64,000 nucleotides of DNA, from contig OZ026837.1 of NCBI GenBank assembly GCA_964023205.1, forward strand, positions 9,973,689 through 10,037,688. The letters run 5' to 3'. How positions within the stretch are numbered: the first letter of the stretch is position 1; each line of letters opens with the position of its first letter. This DNA comes from Lutraria lutraria (lineage: Eukaryota > Mollusca > Bivalvia > Venerida > Mactridae). The translations under genes and the position numbers were made by a program. Shown here piece after piece: positions 12,601 through 23,157 of this stretch. The notes under the pieces were generated by a model. It was not told the origin of the DNA, did no database searches, and worked only from the letters and a program-made list of their open reading frames with translations.

Positions 12601-15600
12601 AATGACCTCTGTCTCTGTGACCTTGGACTAGCTGACCTTCCCCTCCTACCCATACCATCTACTCCTTCCGGGAACAGTTCCCTAAACAAAGATAGTTGAA
12701 AAATGTCAGAATTTTTGCCATTGCAAAATAACCCATACAGGATTTAAAAGAAACCAGTGAATAAGAGACAAAATGTGGCCATTATTGACAAGGTGACCTT
12801 TATTCGGAGATGGCTGTTAACACAGGTTTGACTGTACATTTGATGCAGGATGAGATGTTGAATAGCAGTCAAAGATGAACGAAGCAGATTTTACAAAAGA
12901 TTCAAATCAAGGTAACTAGAGCTGTCAGAGGTGACTAATACCCCCGCCGCCGCTTTGACACTAAGAATGCAACAGTACACTATACGGCTAAATACAAGGG
13001 AACATAACTCTGCAATGAGTGAATCGCTGGGCATGAGAATTGTGTCTTGCACATCTACATTTCATGGTGATAACATATCTTAAGTTTCATTGCAATCACT
13101 GAAAGAATGTGGAAGTAGTTCGCTCCATAAACTTTATGCGGACGACAAAAAAACAACCGACAGAGACTCCAATATACCCCATTAATTATCAGTATTAATG
13201 AAAATCATACTCCATGAGTTCTGTATCCATATCTTGTACGACACAATCCCTGAATTTAGATCTTGGACTTTTCGATCGACTTCGGTCTTTACTTCTACCT
13301 CGTGACCCACTTCTATCTCTCGACCTCCCGGATGTTTTATGTGAACTTCCTCCTGGTACCCAGGGCTCTTTGCTAACAATTATAAATCTGATGTAAATCA
13401 TCAAGCTAAACAACAGCACAAATGTTATTTCCAACATACAATCTTTAAACCAATAAAGCTTCATTTAAAACACATTAACAAATTAATTACTTACAGAACA
13501 ATTCTCTTTAATAAGTTCTATAAAAACTTATCTTTTAAAGTAACTGTCAATCACTTATTACAAATCAGTACACTCAAAACATATATTTGCTTCATCGATA
13601 AAGCAACAAGACTAACTAGAGCTGTCACAGAGGTGACTAATATCCCCGCCGCCGCTTTGACACTAATACTGCAATAGTACACTATACGGCTAAGTTCAGG
13701 GGGACTCTGCAATGAGTGAATCGCTGGGCATGAAAATTGGGTCTTGCACATCTACACTTCATGGTGATAACATATTCCAAGTTTTATTGCAATAGCTTAA
13801 AGAATGTGGAAGTAGTTCGCTCCACAAACTTTATGCAGACAGACAGACCGACCGACCAACATAGTGACGCCAATATACCCCCTCTCAAACTTCGTTTGCG
13901 GGGGTATAATTATCAAACTCCTAATACTCCGCTATAATTTGTTCAACCAACCTTGGAATTTCTTCTTCAGTTGCGTGTTTAGCTTTCAAATTTGAAGAAA
14001 AAGTTGGGTCAGCAAAGTGTGTCTCAGGTGTAGCTATAGCCACAGCACGTTGTGCCTTCTCTCGCTTGTACTGTAAGCCTTTGGGAAGGATCAGACTTGT
14101 ATTTGCTGGTTCTGAGACTCCACCCTCATCATTAGGAATGTTCCAAGTCTCACCACGACAATCATCCTGTCTTCCATTCTCTCTCAGTAAAGCATGAATG
14201 CCTGCTTGTATCACATTTTGTCGTTCTGGAGTCAGTTTTCCTATTTAATTATGAATGAATACATTACATTCTTAACATATGAACTTATCTGTGAAAGGTA
14301 TATAAAAGAATATATACCAATTACTTAATAAAACTAATAACAATACTTCAGAAAACCTTTTTAGCAGTTGAAGGGACAAGCAATTAATTGCAAGAATAAA
14401 CAATAGTGCCACAAGTTGTCCCAACATGATCGATCCACCTATGAAGTTTCATGCTGCTACCTCTTATAGTTTCTGAGTTATGATGCGCAATGCTGACAAA
14501 GACACAGTGATCACAATATGTCGACTTTTATTTCGAAAACAGACAAGCTAATAATTATAAAATGACTTAATGTGACAAACATTAATTGCACAACAGCTTG
14601 ACAATGCACATGTATTTGCACTTTCTTGTATTCATTTCTAGATTAAAGTAGCATGGTCACCTCTCCACAGGTATGGAGTGCTCTGTACAGACATATGACA
14701 GACAAAGTACACATTATACTGTCTTCAAAAGCCCCAGACCAAAATGGCCATTGGTCCAGTAAATTTGAAAAGGTCAATGGTCCGATGGTACAGTTAAACT
14801 TTTTTAGCCAAATTATATGAAATTTTGTGTAAATATTTGATCCATTAAAAGTTCATTCAGCACATTAAGGTTTGCATTTTCACTGGACCAAATGTCCAGT
14901 GCTTAAAAAAGATTTTTGTAAAGCCTGATTATATTCTCTAAAAGGATAAAAGACAATATTCTTTCTGTAACAGAAATCAGTTAAATAAATTATTCAAGTT
15001 ATGGTACTTACTAGGTTTGTGCTGAGTTTTCTTGAAAGTTACTGAACCCTTGTTGAATTGTTTCTTGAGAAGACCTGAAGATGAATATATATGCACAATA
15101 AAACTATATCAATGAAAAATGGACTATACAAAAATGTACTTGCATAATCTTCAGTAAGTCTAGTCTAGTGGTTAAAGTTGCCGACTTCAAATCACTGTTA
15201 CCTCTCACTGATATATGACTCTGACTGTTCAAAAGGGGCGTAAAACCAGATGTAAACAAACAAACAAAATCAATAAGTACAGGTATTCGAACAACACTGT
15301 ATTTCCAGTGTTCTCATATGACCCTTAAAATGGCATTTTGACTTTTGAAATGAACAAAATAAAAGCGTCTGACCCTTGAGAATTTATATCATAGGGTCAA
15401 ATTTACCTTTACATTTGTAAGAAAACTGGTTGACACGTTATATAATTATCAGCTAAGGGTCATGTTTTGCCCTCAACTTGTGATATCTAGTGAGAACTCT
15501 GATTCCTGATCTAATAGACAAAAATGATTAAAATAATTGATGAAGATTTCAGTTTATACCAAAAAATTTAGGCCAGGAACAAATCTGGTTAATGATATAC

Positions 15601-18600
15601 GAATAGTCGTTTTTTATAGTCGAGTATATTCTAATATTCGTTTTCATGGCTTCTTTGTTTGAATCCAACATGTCTGTTCCTTATACATCATTTCTCAAAT
15701 CGGTTGTGTCCGAATACGATGAACTTAAAGGGGCATGCCCAGGAACTGCTGTATTTTTTTTTTCGTACACCAAAAATGCGTTTGTCACTTGTAAAACCAA
15801 TTATTACCTAAAAGTCAAAGAAGAATGTCCGCTCAAAAATGACCCTATAACGCGCGCGTCGGTATTTGTATGTCGGTTTGAATAAAAGGCTTACAGCCTT
15901 TTATTGACGACAACGATATTTCCGATACGTCTGAAAGTTTAACTGAGCATGTGCGCTGCATTTAAAGTGAACATAACATGAGAAATACTTACCATTTCAG
16001 TTTGTTGACATTTTTTTCGCGATATTTTCGGTTTTGACACATACCTAAAGGTCGAGTTGTGAAAATGATGAAGAATTTCTGAGGCCGAATTCGGCAGGTT
16101 TAATTAATCTTGAAATGTGTATTTTGAGTAAAGTAGCGGGATGTTTTGTAAATATTTTACAGGGCTTTCATTAATTGATTTAGGCATTAAAATGATACCA
16201 ATTTGATTGCTATTTGAGATGCTTCAGTTCCAGGGCATGCCCCTTTAACTGAAAGTTTTGAAAAATGTAAAACTCACTTTTGGGTTTGTTTTCTTTTCCA
16301 CATTTTTTCACTGGTTGCCTCCCCCTGGACTGAGGCGCTGATTGCATGACCTGACGTGTAACTGGTGACTTACGTCGTCTTTCCTCCATCACTATCTCTG
16401 CTTTGTTCAGTTCTATATCATCTTGCCAAGCTTTGTGCAACTCCTTAAAATAGGGCATACATGTAGACAAGAATAAATTTACAGTTAAACCCCAGAACAA
16501 AGACCATCATTAGGTAATACAAAGTATGGCTTTTATTGACAGGTTGACTTTATTCAGATGCCATTTTGTTCTAAAATATCAATGACCTTTTCTAAAAGAA
16601 TGGCCTTTATTCAAAGGTGGCTGCCAAAACAGTTTTGACTGTATTGAAAATGTATGAGTGTAATAGTATACATGTACTTAAAAATAAACATAAATTAAAC
16701 ATTTGAAGATTATACCAAGAATAATATCATAGGGTCATCTTTCCCGAACATTTCCTGTTATCACAAAATTTCATGTTTGGATGAAAAACAAGATGTATAT
16801 GGCTTAACAAAGTAAATTAGCTTAATTTGCTAGAAACTCAATTCATAATAATTTAGAAGATGCCAGATGTAAAAGATACATAACAATAGCCCACCAGACA
16901 TCGAGCCACTTTAATACAAAAAGAACACGCATTTCTAGATAATATTACCCAAGACCGAGTCATAACTTACATCAACTCTATCAAGCATGCTAAGTAACTC
17001 CTCATGTACATTGGAAGTATCCTTATTTGTACGTATTTGTGTACTGAGTAAGGCAAGCTGACGAATCAGTAGTGCTAGTTCCTGATACCCTGCTGGGAGA
17101 CCTTCATTGAGGTTCTGCTGTGGAAGTTGTTGATTAACAAACCCTTGTATTGCTCGAACAGCCCCTCGATGAGCTGCAGCTAAACGTAGCATAACTTGGC
17201 TCTACAAATAAATCCAACAGAAAGAGTAAGAAGTCTATGATTGTTATACCTTTTTTTCATTAAGTCATTCAGTTAACACATTTTGAGTTTGCTTAAAATA
17301 AGAAAACATGACATTAGATATTCCTTCATCAAAACCTGGGATAAATAAATAATCATGATATTAATAATCATCATCGTTGATATTATAAATGTGCTAGAAA
17401 TGTATCAAGCATCCTCAATAAGTATTTAATACTTATTCATGTATTTTAAAACAACCATCTCTTTGATTACATTGAGGCTGCTGTTGTTGAGTAGTAATGG
17501 TCTAAGACCAGTTATCACTAGCCCCTCACCACTGTGAGTTTGAATCTAACCTGCGACCTGGTGCTGAGGTTATAAAACTTATGAACAGCCTCCGAGCTCA
17601 ATCTTGTATATAATCTCAAAGTACAGGGTTTTTTCTCGGTATTTTGGGAATATGACCCATACCCTTGGGATTGGGAATTTTCGCAGTGTTTTAATAAAAA
17701 TTTGGAAAAAATGCAATTTTTGCAATGTTCAACTTATTCTACTTATTTACACATAAAACAGTAGCAGAATAAGGTATTTACTACCAATAGTGATGTTAAT
17801 GAACTTAAAAAATTTTTTTAAAAAATGTTTTTTTTTCGGGGATTGGGAATTTTTGTCTGTGAATTGGGAAAAAAAGATACAATTTTCCATTGGGAATATG
17901 ACCGAATTTCGGCTATAAAATCGCTCCAAAAAAATTCCTGAAGTATTATGGCTTATCAATGTTTAAATACATGTTCAGATCAATTATGTTGTAACAATAC
18001 TATCATTAATGTCTGATGGTAATTAACTAAGAAATATCAAAATACAAGATGTGAGATTATAGCTTGGACACTGATCTAAGGTTTTATAACCTCGAGGCCA
18101 GAATGATTCATAAATGAGGAAGTCGTCTAGCTAGCTTACAAAAGTTAAGTGGTTCTACCCATGTGTACGTCTCAGGTCTTCTTCCATAATTCAAGCTGGA
18201 AAAGTTGCTAAATAACCCTGGCCATTGGCCTGACAATAAACCTCAACGAAAAAATAATCAATTATGAAAAACCCATCTTCATACTTTTTGTGTATGTTTA
18301 ACTTTTCCATTGCCTCTTTTATTCACTTGATCTTGTAATGCTCGAACTTGTTGTCGTAGATTGTATATTTGCCTTGATGCACGAGTAGCTTGCTCTTCCT
18401 GTCTTAAGGCACGTCTAGCAGGATCTTCTTCGTCACTAAGATAACCATCTCTTTTACGAGACTTCGCTGCATGCAGAGCTTCACCAGAAGGTTCTATTCA
18501 GAAAATGTGATAAACATATTTTACAGCCAAGACAACTACCTACGAGTATATACACTGTACCATAATCTTTCATAATTGATTCAAATAACGATTTAAGATG

Positions 18601-21600
18601 ACATTCCAATTCTGACAGTATAATTAACACTTGACTCAGGGCCTTTTTTCTAAAGATTGAGAAGGGGTCTTAGCCTTTCATTTTGGGACAAACAGCCTTT
18701 TTGCAGTTGGGAAGTTTAAGCCTCTGTTAGAGAAGGAAAAAATGCCCTGTGAATTGAATCAAGCATTAGTGACCACAGAGTTTAAATTCTAATGTCTTCT
18801 GATCAATCAATTAAATGATCAAACTGGTATTAAAATAATCAGTCAAGAATTAAATTAATGCAGTACCTGAATAAAATCTCTTTATTCAACTAGAGTGGTC
18901 ACAAGGATTTTCTGTGATTCGACCTGATCACCTAATTTTTTACCCCAAATGACCATTGTTCAAACTTGTCCAAATTTTTATCAAAACAAACATTCTGACC
19001 CAGTTTTGTGAAGATCTAACTAAAAAATTGGCCTCTATCGTGGCAAAAGTTGATGAAGCACACACAACAGACAAAGACCGATCACAAAAGCTAACCAAGA
19101 GCTAAAAATGGACAAAACCAATATCTACTCTATTTGAAAAACAATATATTACCCTCAGTATATGTTTGTTTATTTGAGTTTAACGCCTCTTAAAGGCCTT
19201 TTGAACAGTCAGTCATGTGAGGCGGACAGTTCACCTAACCATCGTTCCTGGGAAGAGCCAGTACTAGACTCCCATTCTCCATAAGCAACTGCCTACTTTC
19301 TCACATAAAGAGACATGGTTGGTAGCTTGGCTCGAACCCATGACCCTCTCTCAGTGAGAGGTTACAGTGATTTGAAGTCAGTGGCCTTAAACACTTGACC
19401 ACATAGGCATGCCTACCCTCACTTTAAGTGTTCATAAAATTAAAAATAAAATACTGTTATAATTACAGTACCATTACAAATACTAAGAATGACTTACCTC
19501 TCATTGCTCGCTGTTCAATGACTTGTATCTGCTGTAAATATCCCTCCATCTCTCTCTGAAGACGAACTATTTCCTGTCCAGGATCATCTAATGGAGCAGA
19601 TCTAGGATAACGATCTGTATCCCTGGTTGGTGGTGAATTTGTTGTAGCTAAATGAAAATTGATTAAAAAAAAAGAAATATATCAAACTAAAGCTGAAAAT
19701 TTCGAATATGATAGTGTGAAATAGTCCATTCTTGCAGTTGTTAAAACAATGTATAATTAGCAGTGTTTTGTTTGTGTTAAAGAGAAAAAAAATGGTACTG
19801 TTCAAAGGGGAATGTTCAATGAATATAGTAGAAAACAACATACTTAAAAATTATGACAGGTGAATGAGGTCAATTTCGGGCTTCAAATTGGTCCCGCCTA
19901 AAAAAAACTGAGTATCCTCAAAGGTATGAAGTGTTGATAAAAAATAATTGATACATATATTTTAATTCACTTTTCCATTTATATATCATTGGCATTTATA
20001 AACCACAAAGATAATTTAAAAAAAATTGAAATGATAAATATTGCTAAACCAACCTGGCATGTTCAATCTAGCCTGTCTATCTCTAGGTGGAGTTTGAGTA
20101 CGAGCCACTGCACTGGTGCCAGAGTTCCATCCTTGTTCTCTAACTTTCAATGGATCCCTTGACATTCTTTTCTGTTGTAATCTTACAGACCTTTCCTTGG
20201 CTTCATTTGTATAAACCATCTTAGTCCCACCTGTGTAATTATCATTGTGTGTATCATGAATCAAACAAATCATAGACATGTTTGCTCAAAATATTATATT
20301 TTGAAATAATTGATTTATTACAATAAGAAACTATAATGGTCTAAGCAAGAAATGTATTTCTTCTGTAATAAATTATCTTGCTAACAATTTGAATTTTAGA
20401 CTGTAAATCAGAAAATTTATTTACAAATTACTTGGGTTTAATGCCCTTTTTTTCAATAATTTTTCAGTCATGTACGGATGCCGATTCACCTAACCAGTTT
20501 TCCTGTACTGTATTCTACCAGTACTAACTTACCCTTACACAAGGAAATGGCAACTTCTGTAAAATCGATCTTTTTTTCAAATTTTCGTGGAAGGGTATGA
20601 CCTGTCGCGACCAGGAATCAAACCTGGATCTCTAGGTTACAAATCCAGAGCATGAACTACTGGACCAGGGGCTTTAAATCAGAACAGCTACAGATGATAA
20701 AAATTATAGAAACTATATTAACAGCTACCTTTACTGAATCTATTTTTCAATGGCTTAGGTGATGGTGTTCTAGGTCGACCGTCTTTCTGCTTCTGCAAAT
20801 CTCTCTTAGCTAGACGTACAGCGAGAGCCATCCTATCATCAGCAATAGAAGATCTAGCAGAAGGCGGCCCTCTGGCTGCATGCTGTACTTCAGCCTGAGG
20901 AACATTAATTAGTCCACCCGCCCTCTCAACGACTATAGGATTCGGTCTGTGGTATCTAAATAAAAATATTGTAAGTTAATGTAGATTAAAATGCTCTCCA
21001 TCATAACTCAATGGCACTTAAAGACATATATATTTACTATAATATACTGCTTTAATGAGAAAAACTCAGATGTAATTATAATTCTACATAGAAAAAAAAT
21101 TATTCCACCAAGTTTGTTGAAATCACACAAACTGTTACAGCAGATCTGGGGACGATATATGTATGATTTTATGATAACAAAATATAAAGACAATACAAAT
21201 CTCAATAAAAAACTTTCCTCAGACATTAAGACTTTAGAAAACATTATTGATTATTCAAGTAATACAGACAGGATAGACTCTTGTATAGTCAGTACCCCAT
21301 TTACCGGTGTTATCCAAATAACGGTGCATCTTATAATATCCGTAATATACACTCATCATGCTTAACTTACCATTGTCAACAGAGTAAAACATCATTTTGA
21401 GGATGAGTATGCATCGAGGGCTCAGCGCAACACTGTCGTAACTTGTTCTTATTTCAATATGAATTACGACAGTGTTGCGTTGAACCCTCGGCATTAAAAT
21501 TTGTTTTGTATTAAAAAATATGTGAAATATGAATGATTCAATAAAAATATGTAGCTTTTCTCTGAAAAACTAGATTTCTTTCACTGCCATCAACATTTTT

Positions 21601-21975
21601 GAACGCAGGTGCTCGTTTTTATGTCACTTCCATTATAAAATAGTTCTGTGTTGAAATTATTGTTTGGAGTTTAACCCAGCATAATAATATGGCGGCCGAC
21701 TGCATTGAATTTATTGATTGTGGGCACTAGATTAGTACAGATTTTGAACATTTGACTGTTGGCATTTGTAAAAGAGATGTGCACAAATAAAATACAATAT
21801 TTGGTTCAAGTCAGTGATTTTTTTTCTTTGTTCTATTTCCGTTCTAAATTTAGCTACACCGTTATCTGGTACCACCTGTATATATATTTTACCTGACAGC
21901 AACATTAGAAGCTGCTAGTTGATTGTCCAAATTAAATTTTAGTTGATTTTGCATCATGAATCCACCATTAGCCAT
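3612..21975 (-). CDS. KIAA0753: Moonraker (KIAA0753/MNR/OFIP) orthologue, 18 coding exons, 1082 aa
   Basis: Coding exons (minus, 5' to 3'): 21975-21893, 20955-20729, 20230-20054, 19647-19498, 18493-18285, 17201-16971, 16443-16278, 15074-15012, 14240-13952, 13372-13211, 12681-12574, 11571-11511, 10715-10632, 9660-9490, 8914-8751, 6211-6077, 5753-5616, 4242-3612. All junctions are GT-AG, phases agree, and the total of 3249 nt is a whole number of codons. Family landmarks recognised: QNQLKFN near residue 9; a MALAVRLAKRDLQ stretch in exon 2; a basic coiled-coil-like segment in exon 5; LAAAHRGAVRAIQ at about 289-301 followed by LALLIRQLALLS; EPWVPG in exon 10; and YERHLKK...GRFDPWKLVEE at about 850-873, joined to CLKEIENELEDVEENI, the conserved C-terminal module. 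The vertebrate protein is a centriolar-satellite/centriole component that binds OFD1 and FOR20 and supports centriole duplication and ciliogenesis. The ATG is the first three bases of coding exon 1, with an in-frame stop upstream in the leader. The last exon adds roughly 150-200 residues beyond the vertebrate end, with REVSYE-type repeats and an acidic run near residue 1050. Introns are full of SINEs and MITEs. Confidence 0.93.
4312..4562. mobile_element. AAGAAGTGTTT-type element, copy 1
   Basis: Starts AAGAAGTGTTTATTAAACAC, has CCTTTGACCTATTG and GACCAACCACTCAACC inside, and ends in a hairpin ACCCCCTTTTCTTCGAAAGG GGTCATAA. Confidence 0.65.
4760..4985 (+). mobile_element. tRNA-derived SINE, family C
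   Basis: GTATAAAGTGGTTATGATAG and GAGTTAGAATCTCACTCAGG mark A- and B-box-like positions. A body with AGTCTTCCTCCACCATTAAT follows, then a tail AATATTAAACCCAAGTAAAT. Related segments lie at 17477-17610 and 18060-18250. Confidence 0.5.
5326..5583. mobile_element. CAGT-ACCTCTCC family MITE with an internal duplication
   Basis: Starts ACAGTGCATCCTCTC and ends GGAGAGGTTGTACTGTA. The segment TTGCTCTAGAGAGCTTAAAT is repeated, making this copy longer than its relatives. It borders the moonraker exon at 5616. Confidence 0.7.
6455..7600. mobile_element. Pearl/Helitron-like element with ~142-bp tandem core (about 7 units)
   Basis: Starts ACAAGAGGGCCAAGATGGCC (short palindrome GGGCCAAGATGGCCC, then GCTCACATG) and ends ACATGTGAGCTAAAAA. 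The core repeats GTGACCTAGTTTTTGACCC about every 142 bp (near 6529, 6673, 6813, 6952, 7096, 7241 and 7387). It ends in GACGCACAACGCACGACGCC and a terminal GCTCAC/GTGAGC hairpin. No coding capacity. In a moonraker intron. Confidence 0.7.
7923..8160 (-). mobile_element. tRNA-derived SINE, family A
   Basis: On the minus strand: a tRNA-like head with GTGGTCGAGTGGTTAAGGC (A-box region) and GGTCGTGGGTTCGAGTCCC (B box), then a body with CCAGGAACGATGGTTAGG-like sequence and a tail GAAAAGGGGTGTAAAACTTG. The head lacks a clean full tRNA fold, so it is a SINE rather than a gene. Confidence 0.75.
8258..8405 (-). mobile_element. Family B SINE, head missing
   Basis: Shares CCTAACCAGTTTTCCTGGAC, CCAGTACTAACTTACCCTTA and ACATAAGGAACCGGCAG with the 20430 copy; the tRNA part is absent. 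Confidence 0.55.
9096..9477. mobile_element. AAGAAGTGTTT-type element, copy 2
   Basis: Starts AGAAGTGTTTGTAAAACATG and ends TACCCCTTTTCTTCGAAAGG GGGCATAAT. An inner block (CAATAGGGGTCATCTACATG) is duplicated, so it is longer than copy 1. It ends about 13 bp from moonraker exon 9490. Confidence 0.65.
9745..9977. mobile_element. 3' fragment of the same pearl/Helitron-like family
   Basis: One core unit (CTACCTAGTTTCCGACCCC) followed by the characteristic end AAAGCTCACCCTGAACAC and CATGTGAGCTAAAA. The 5' part is missing. Confidence 0.6.
10413..10588. mobile_element. CAGTCAAACCTGTG family MITE, copy 4
   Basis: ACAGACAAACCTGTGAAC to ACACAGGTGTGACTGTA. It ends about 45 bp from the moonraker exon at 10632. 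Confidence 0.7.
11210..11388. mobile_element. CAGT-ACCTCTCC family MITE
   Basis: TACAGTACAGAGCGGTCC at one end and GGAGAGGTTGCACTGTA at the other, with AGGGTGTTGCTT and CAACCTCCCTTCAAC inside. Lies in a moonraker intron. Confidence 0.7.
12187..12406 (-). mobile_element. tRNA-derived SINE, family A
   Basis: Reverse-oriented copy with the tail GAAAAGGGGCATAAAACCG at the low end and a degraded tRNA head (TAGTCGAGTAGCTGACTTC) at the high end. In a moonraker intron. Confidence 0.65.
12747..12836. mobile_element. CAGTCAAACCTGTG family MITE, copy 5 (shortened)
   Basis: The start is degraded (AAACCAGTGAATAAGAGAC); the end ACACAGGTTTGACTGTA is intact. About half the usual length. Confidence 0.55.
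12916..13193. mobile_element. CTAGAGCTGTC-type element, copy 1
   Basis: Starts AACTAGAGCTGTCAGAGGTG, with CCCCCGCCGCCGCTTTGACA inside and CAATATACCCCATTAATTAT at the end; the terminal hairpin is partly lost. It ends about 20 bp before moonraker exon 13211-13372. Confidence 0.65.
13613..13912. mobile_element. CTAGAGCTGTC-type element, copy 2, with intact terminal hairpin
   Basis: Starts AACTAGAGCTGTCACAGAGG and ends in a hairpin TACCCCCTCTCAAACTTCGT...GCGGGGGTATAATTA. Same orientation and strongly similar to copy 1, on the other side of the same moonraker exon. Confidence 0.7.
15158..15273 (+). mobile_element. Internally deleted family A SINE
   Basis: The head TCTAGTGGTTAAAGTTGCC with GACTTCAAATCACTGTTACC joins directly to the tail GGGGCGTAAAACCAGATGTA followed by AAACAAACAAAC. 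The middle ~130 bp is missing. Confidence 0.65.
15729..16244. mobile_element. 516-bp Kolobok-like MITE with TTAA target duplication
   Basis: The ends are AGGGGCATGCCCAGGAACTG and the complement of CAGTTCCAGGGCATGCCCCT, flanked by TTAA (15725-15728 and 16245-16248). TTAA plus a TIR beginning AGGG fits Kolobok better than piggyBac. It lies in the moonraker intron between the exons at 16278 and 15074, only about 30 bp from the 16278 splice donor. Confidence 0.75.
16481..16644. mobile_element. CAGTCAAACCTGTG family MITE, copy 6
   Basis: ACAGTTAAACCCCAGAACAA to AACAGTTTTGACTGTA in a moonraker intron, about 40 bp upstream of the exon at 16443. Confidence 0.65.
17477..18250 (+). mobile_element. Family C SINE-like segments, possibly split by the 17618-17941 element
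   Basis: 17477-17610 has TTGTTGAGTAGTAATGGTCT and GTGAGTTTGAATCTAACC (B-box-like). 18165-18245 has TCAGGTCTTCTTCCATAATT and AAACCTCAACG as in the 3' part of family C. The middle is not SINE, so the relationship is tentative. Confidence 0.35.
17618..17941. mobile_element. Possible CAGGGTTTTTT inverted-repeat element
   Basis: CAGGGTTTTTTCTCGG at the left and AAAAAAATTCCTG at the right are loose complements. GGGAATATGACC and TTGGGAATTTT recur inside. AAGTA occurs on both sides. It lies in a moonraker intron. Confidence 0.4.
18637..18749. mobile_element. 113-bp CAGGGC MITE (hAT-type ends)
   Basis: CAGGGCCTTTTTTCT and the complement of GGAAAAAATGCCCTG form near-perfect ends. No clear 8-bp duplication was found, so the hAT assignment rests on the ends alone. 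Confidence 0.55.
18890..19110. mobile_element. Degraded 3' fragment of the pearl/Helitron-like family
   Basis: CACAAGGATTTTCTGTGATT, ATCACCTAATTTTTTACCCC and the end CACAAAAGCTAACC...GAGCTAAAAATGG correspond to the last core unit and terminus of the 6455-7600 element. Confidence 0.5.
19162..19415 (-). mobile_element. tRNA-derived SINE, family A
   Basis: Minus-strand head TGTGGTCAAGTGTTTAAGGC with B box GGTCATGGGTTCGAGCC, body, then a tail with AGGCGTTAAACTCAAATAA. In a moonraker intron about 80 bp from exon 19498. Confidence 0.7.
20430..20675 (-). mobile_element. tRNA-derived SINE, family B
   Basis: Minus-strand head GGTCCAGTAGTTCATGCTCT, then CTAGAGATCCAGGTTTGATT (B box), a body containing GAAGTTGCCATTTCCTTGTG and ACTGGTTAGGTGAATCGGC, and a tail with GGGCATTAAACCCAAG. 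Confidence 0.7.
21410..21492. repeat. Hairpin element, ~30-bp arms
   Basis: Left arm 21410-21441 and right arm 21463-21492 are reverse complements over AACACTGTCGTAA and, with a few mismatches, through to CGAGGG. It lies in moonraker intron 1, inside a possible larger element whose ends CCAAATAACGGTG (21314) and CACCGTTATCTGG (21869) match at 12 of 13. That larger end sits about 20 bp from the coding-exon-1 donor. Confidence 0.55.
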
Positions 21976-22764
21976 CTAACAATGAAAGTCTGTAAAGTGT
22001 AAGAAACATTACAGGGTTTTCATTAATAATTCAGTACAACTAACTACAACAGATTTTCTCGTGAAAAAATAACAGATTAGGCCGGGTATCAAGGGGGCTG
22101 GCTACTTAATTAAATATCATACTTAAAAAAATTCAAACTTTGGGGAATTGTAACAGATTGTTTGGCAATTTTAACTGATGGTTTTCATTGGCAATTGGTT
22201 CTTAATGAATATCCTCGCATTAGATCCATCAGTCTTCAAATGAGTGGGTTGCCCCCTGCCTGAAAGGATTTTTTCCTTCTTTAAGTCTTTTGGGGGACAA
22301 CCTAGCTAGTTTTAGAGAGTTTCCTTCATAAAGCATAAATATAGTTGGGCAACCTGTCACAAAAAATTAATTCAAAAATAATTTAAGACATCCAAAATGT
22401 TAAGTATAATCATAATGGCCAAATTTAATAAAATTTGTATCACTAATTTCTATATATCAAAGGTAACACAAACATCTACCTGGGCCACAGCTGCGCATGA
22501 AATATCTATTATGGTTGAAATCAGAAATGTTGCGGGATGAAAAATTCACTAAATCTCCTAAATTTTACATCAGCAATAATAATTTTCTTTAAAGATTTAT
22601 GATTTGGTTAACAAAAATGATCAAGTAATGTTCTGTATTATAATATTCGCGGAACCGACAGGTAAATAAATGTACACATCATTTATTTACTTTTTCAAAA
22701 CAAGTGTCAACTTGTAAACAAACCGTTACTAAAGATTTTTCTGTCTTAATTTGAATTAACTTAC

Positions 22765-22900
22765 CTCAGTTTTGATTGCAAACTAGGCCGTTTATGTTCA
22801 TAAAATAACTTACAACGAAATCAAAGTTGTTCTATTACCGAATATTTCTTACTTCCATAAAAAACATATTTGCTTGAATAATTTTGCGGTCGGCATTAAT
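22765..22900 (-). other. Non-coding first exon (5' leader) of the moonraker gene
   Basis: A strong 5' splice site (ACTGAG|GTAAGT on the minus strand, donor at 22763-22764) lies 0.8 kb upstream of coding exon 1, whose acceptor is at 21976-21977. The frame in phase with the ATG contains a TAG shortly upstream, so the leader is non-coding. The upper end of the exon (start site) is not determined; 22900 is a guess. The promoter side runs into a dispersed repeat at about 22890-23065. Confidence 0.55.
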
Positions 22901-23065
22901 TCTCCCGTATTGAAGTTACACGCCGTTTTAAAGTCACACTGAATCATACTTGAGGGGCGTTTACATTCATGTGGGGAGGCGTGGTCTAATGTGTGCTGGT
23001 TCTGTAGCAATATTACTTGTACCGCTTTAAAAGCCTATTTATAACACAGTCTGCTTCGCTTACTG
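22890..23065 (-). repeat. Dispersed repeat at the moonraker promoter (other copy at 56047-56185)
   Basis: CGGCATTAATTCTCCCGTAT, GCGTTTACATTCATGTGG and TCTGTAGCAAT recur in the same order in reverse complement at 56047-56185, roughly 85% identical by eye. It covers the region just upstream of the moonraker leader exon. Confidence 0.75.
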
Positions 23066-23157
23066 TAAGATAAGATAAGATAAGATTTATTTAAAGACAA
23101 TAACAATATAACATAAGCCATCTAAGAGCTTTTGAGCCGACTATATAACTAGAGTAA

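Noticed and set aside
13195..13464. Overlapping open frames (SR-rich and an alternative frame) as separate genes
   Set aside because: Only one frame is in phase with the moonraker exons on either side; the SR-like stretch is part of that protein.
20991..21365. 124-codon plus-strand open frame
   Set aside because: It lies in moonraker intron 1, reads into a palindromic repeat and has no domain-like features.
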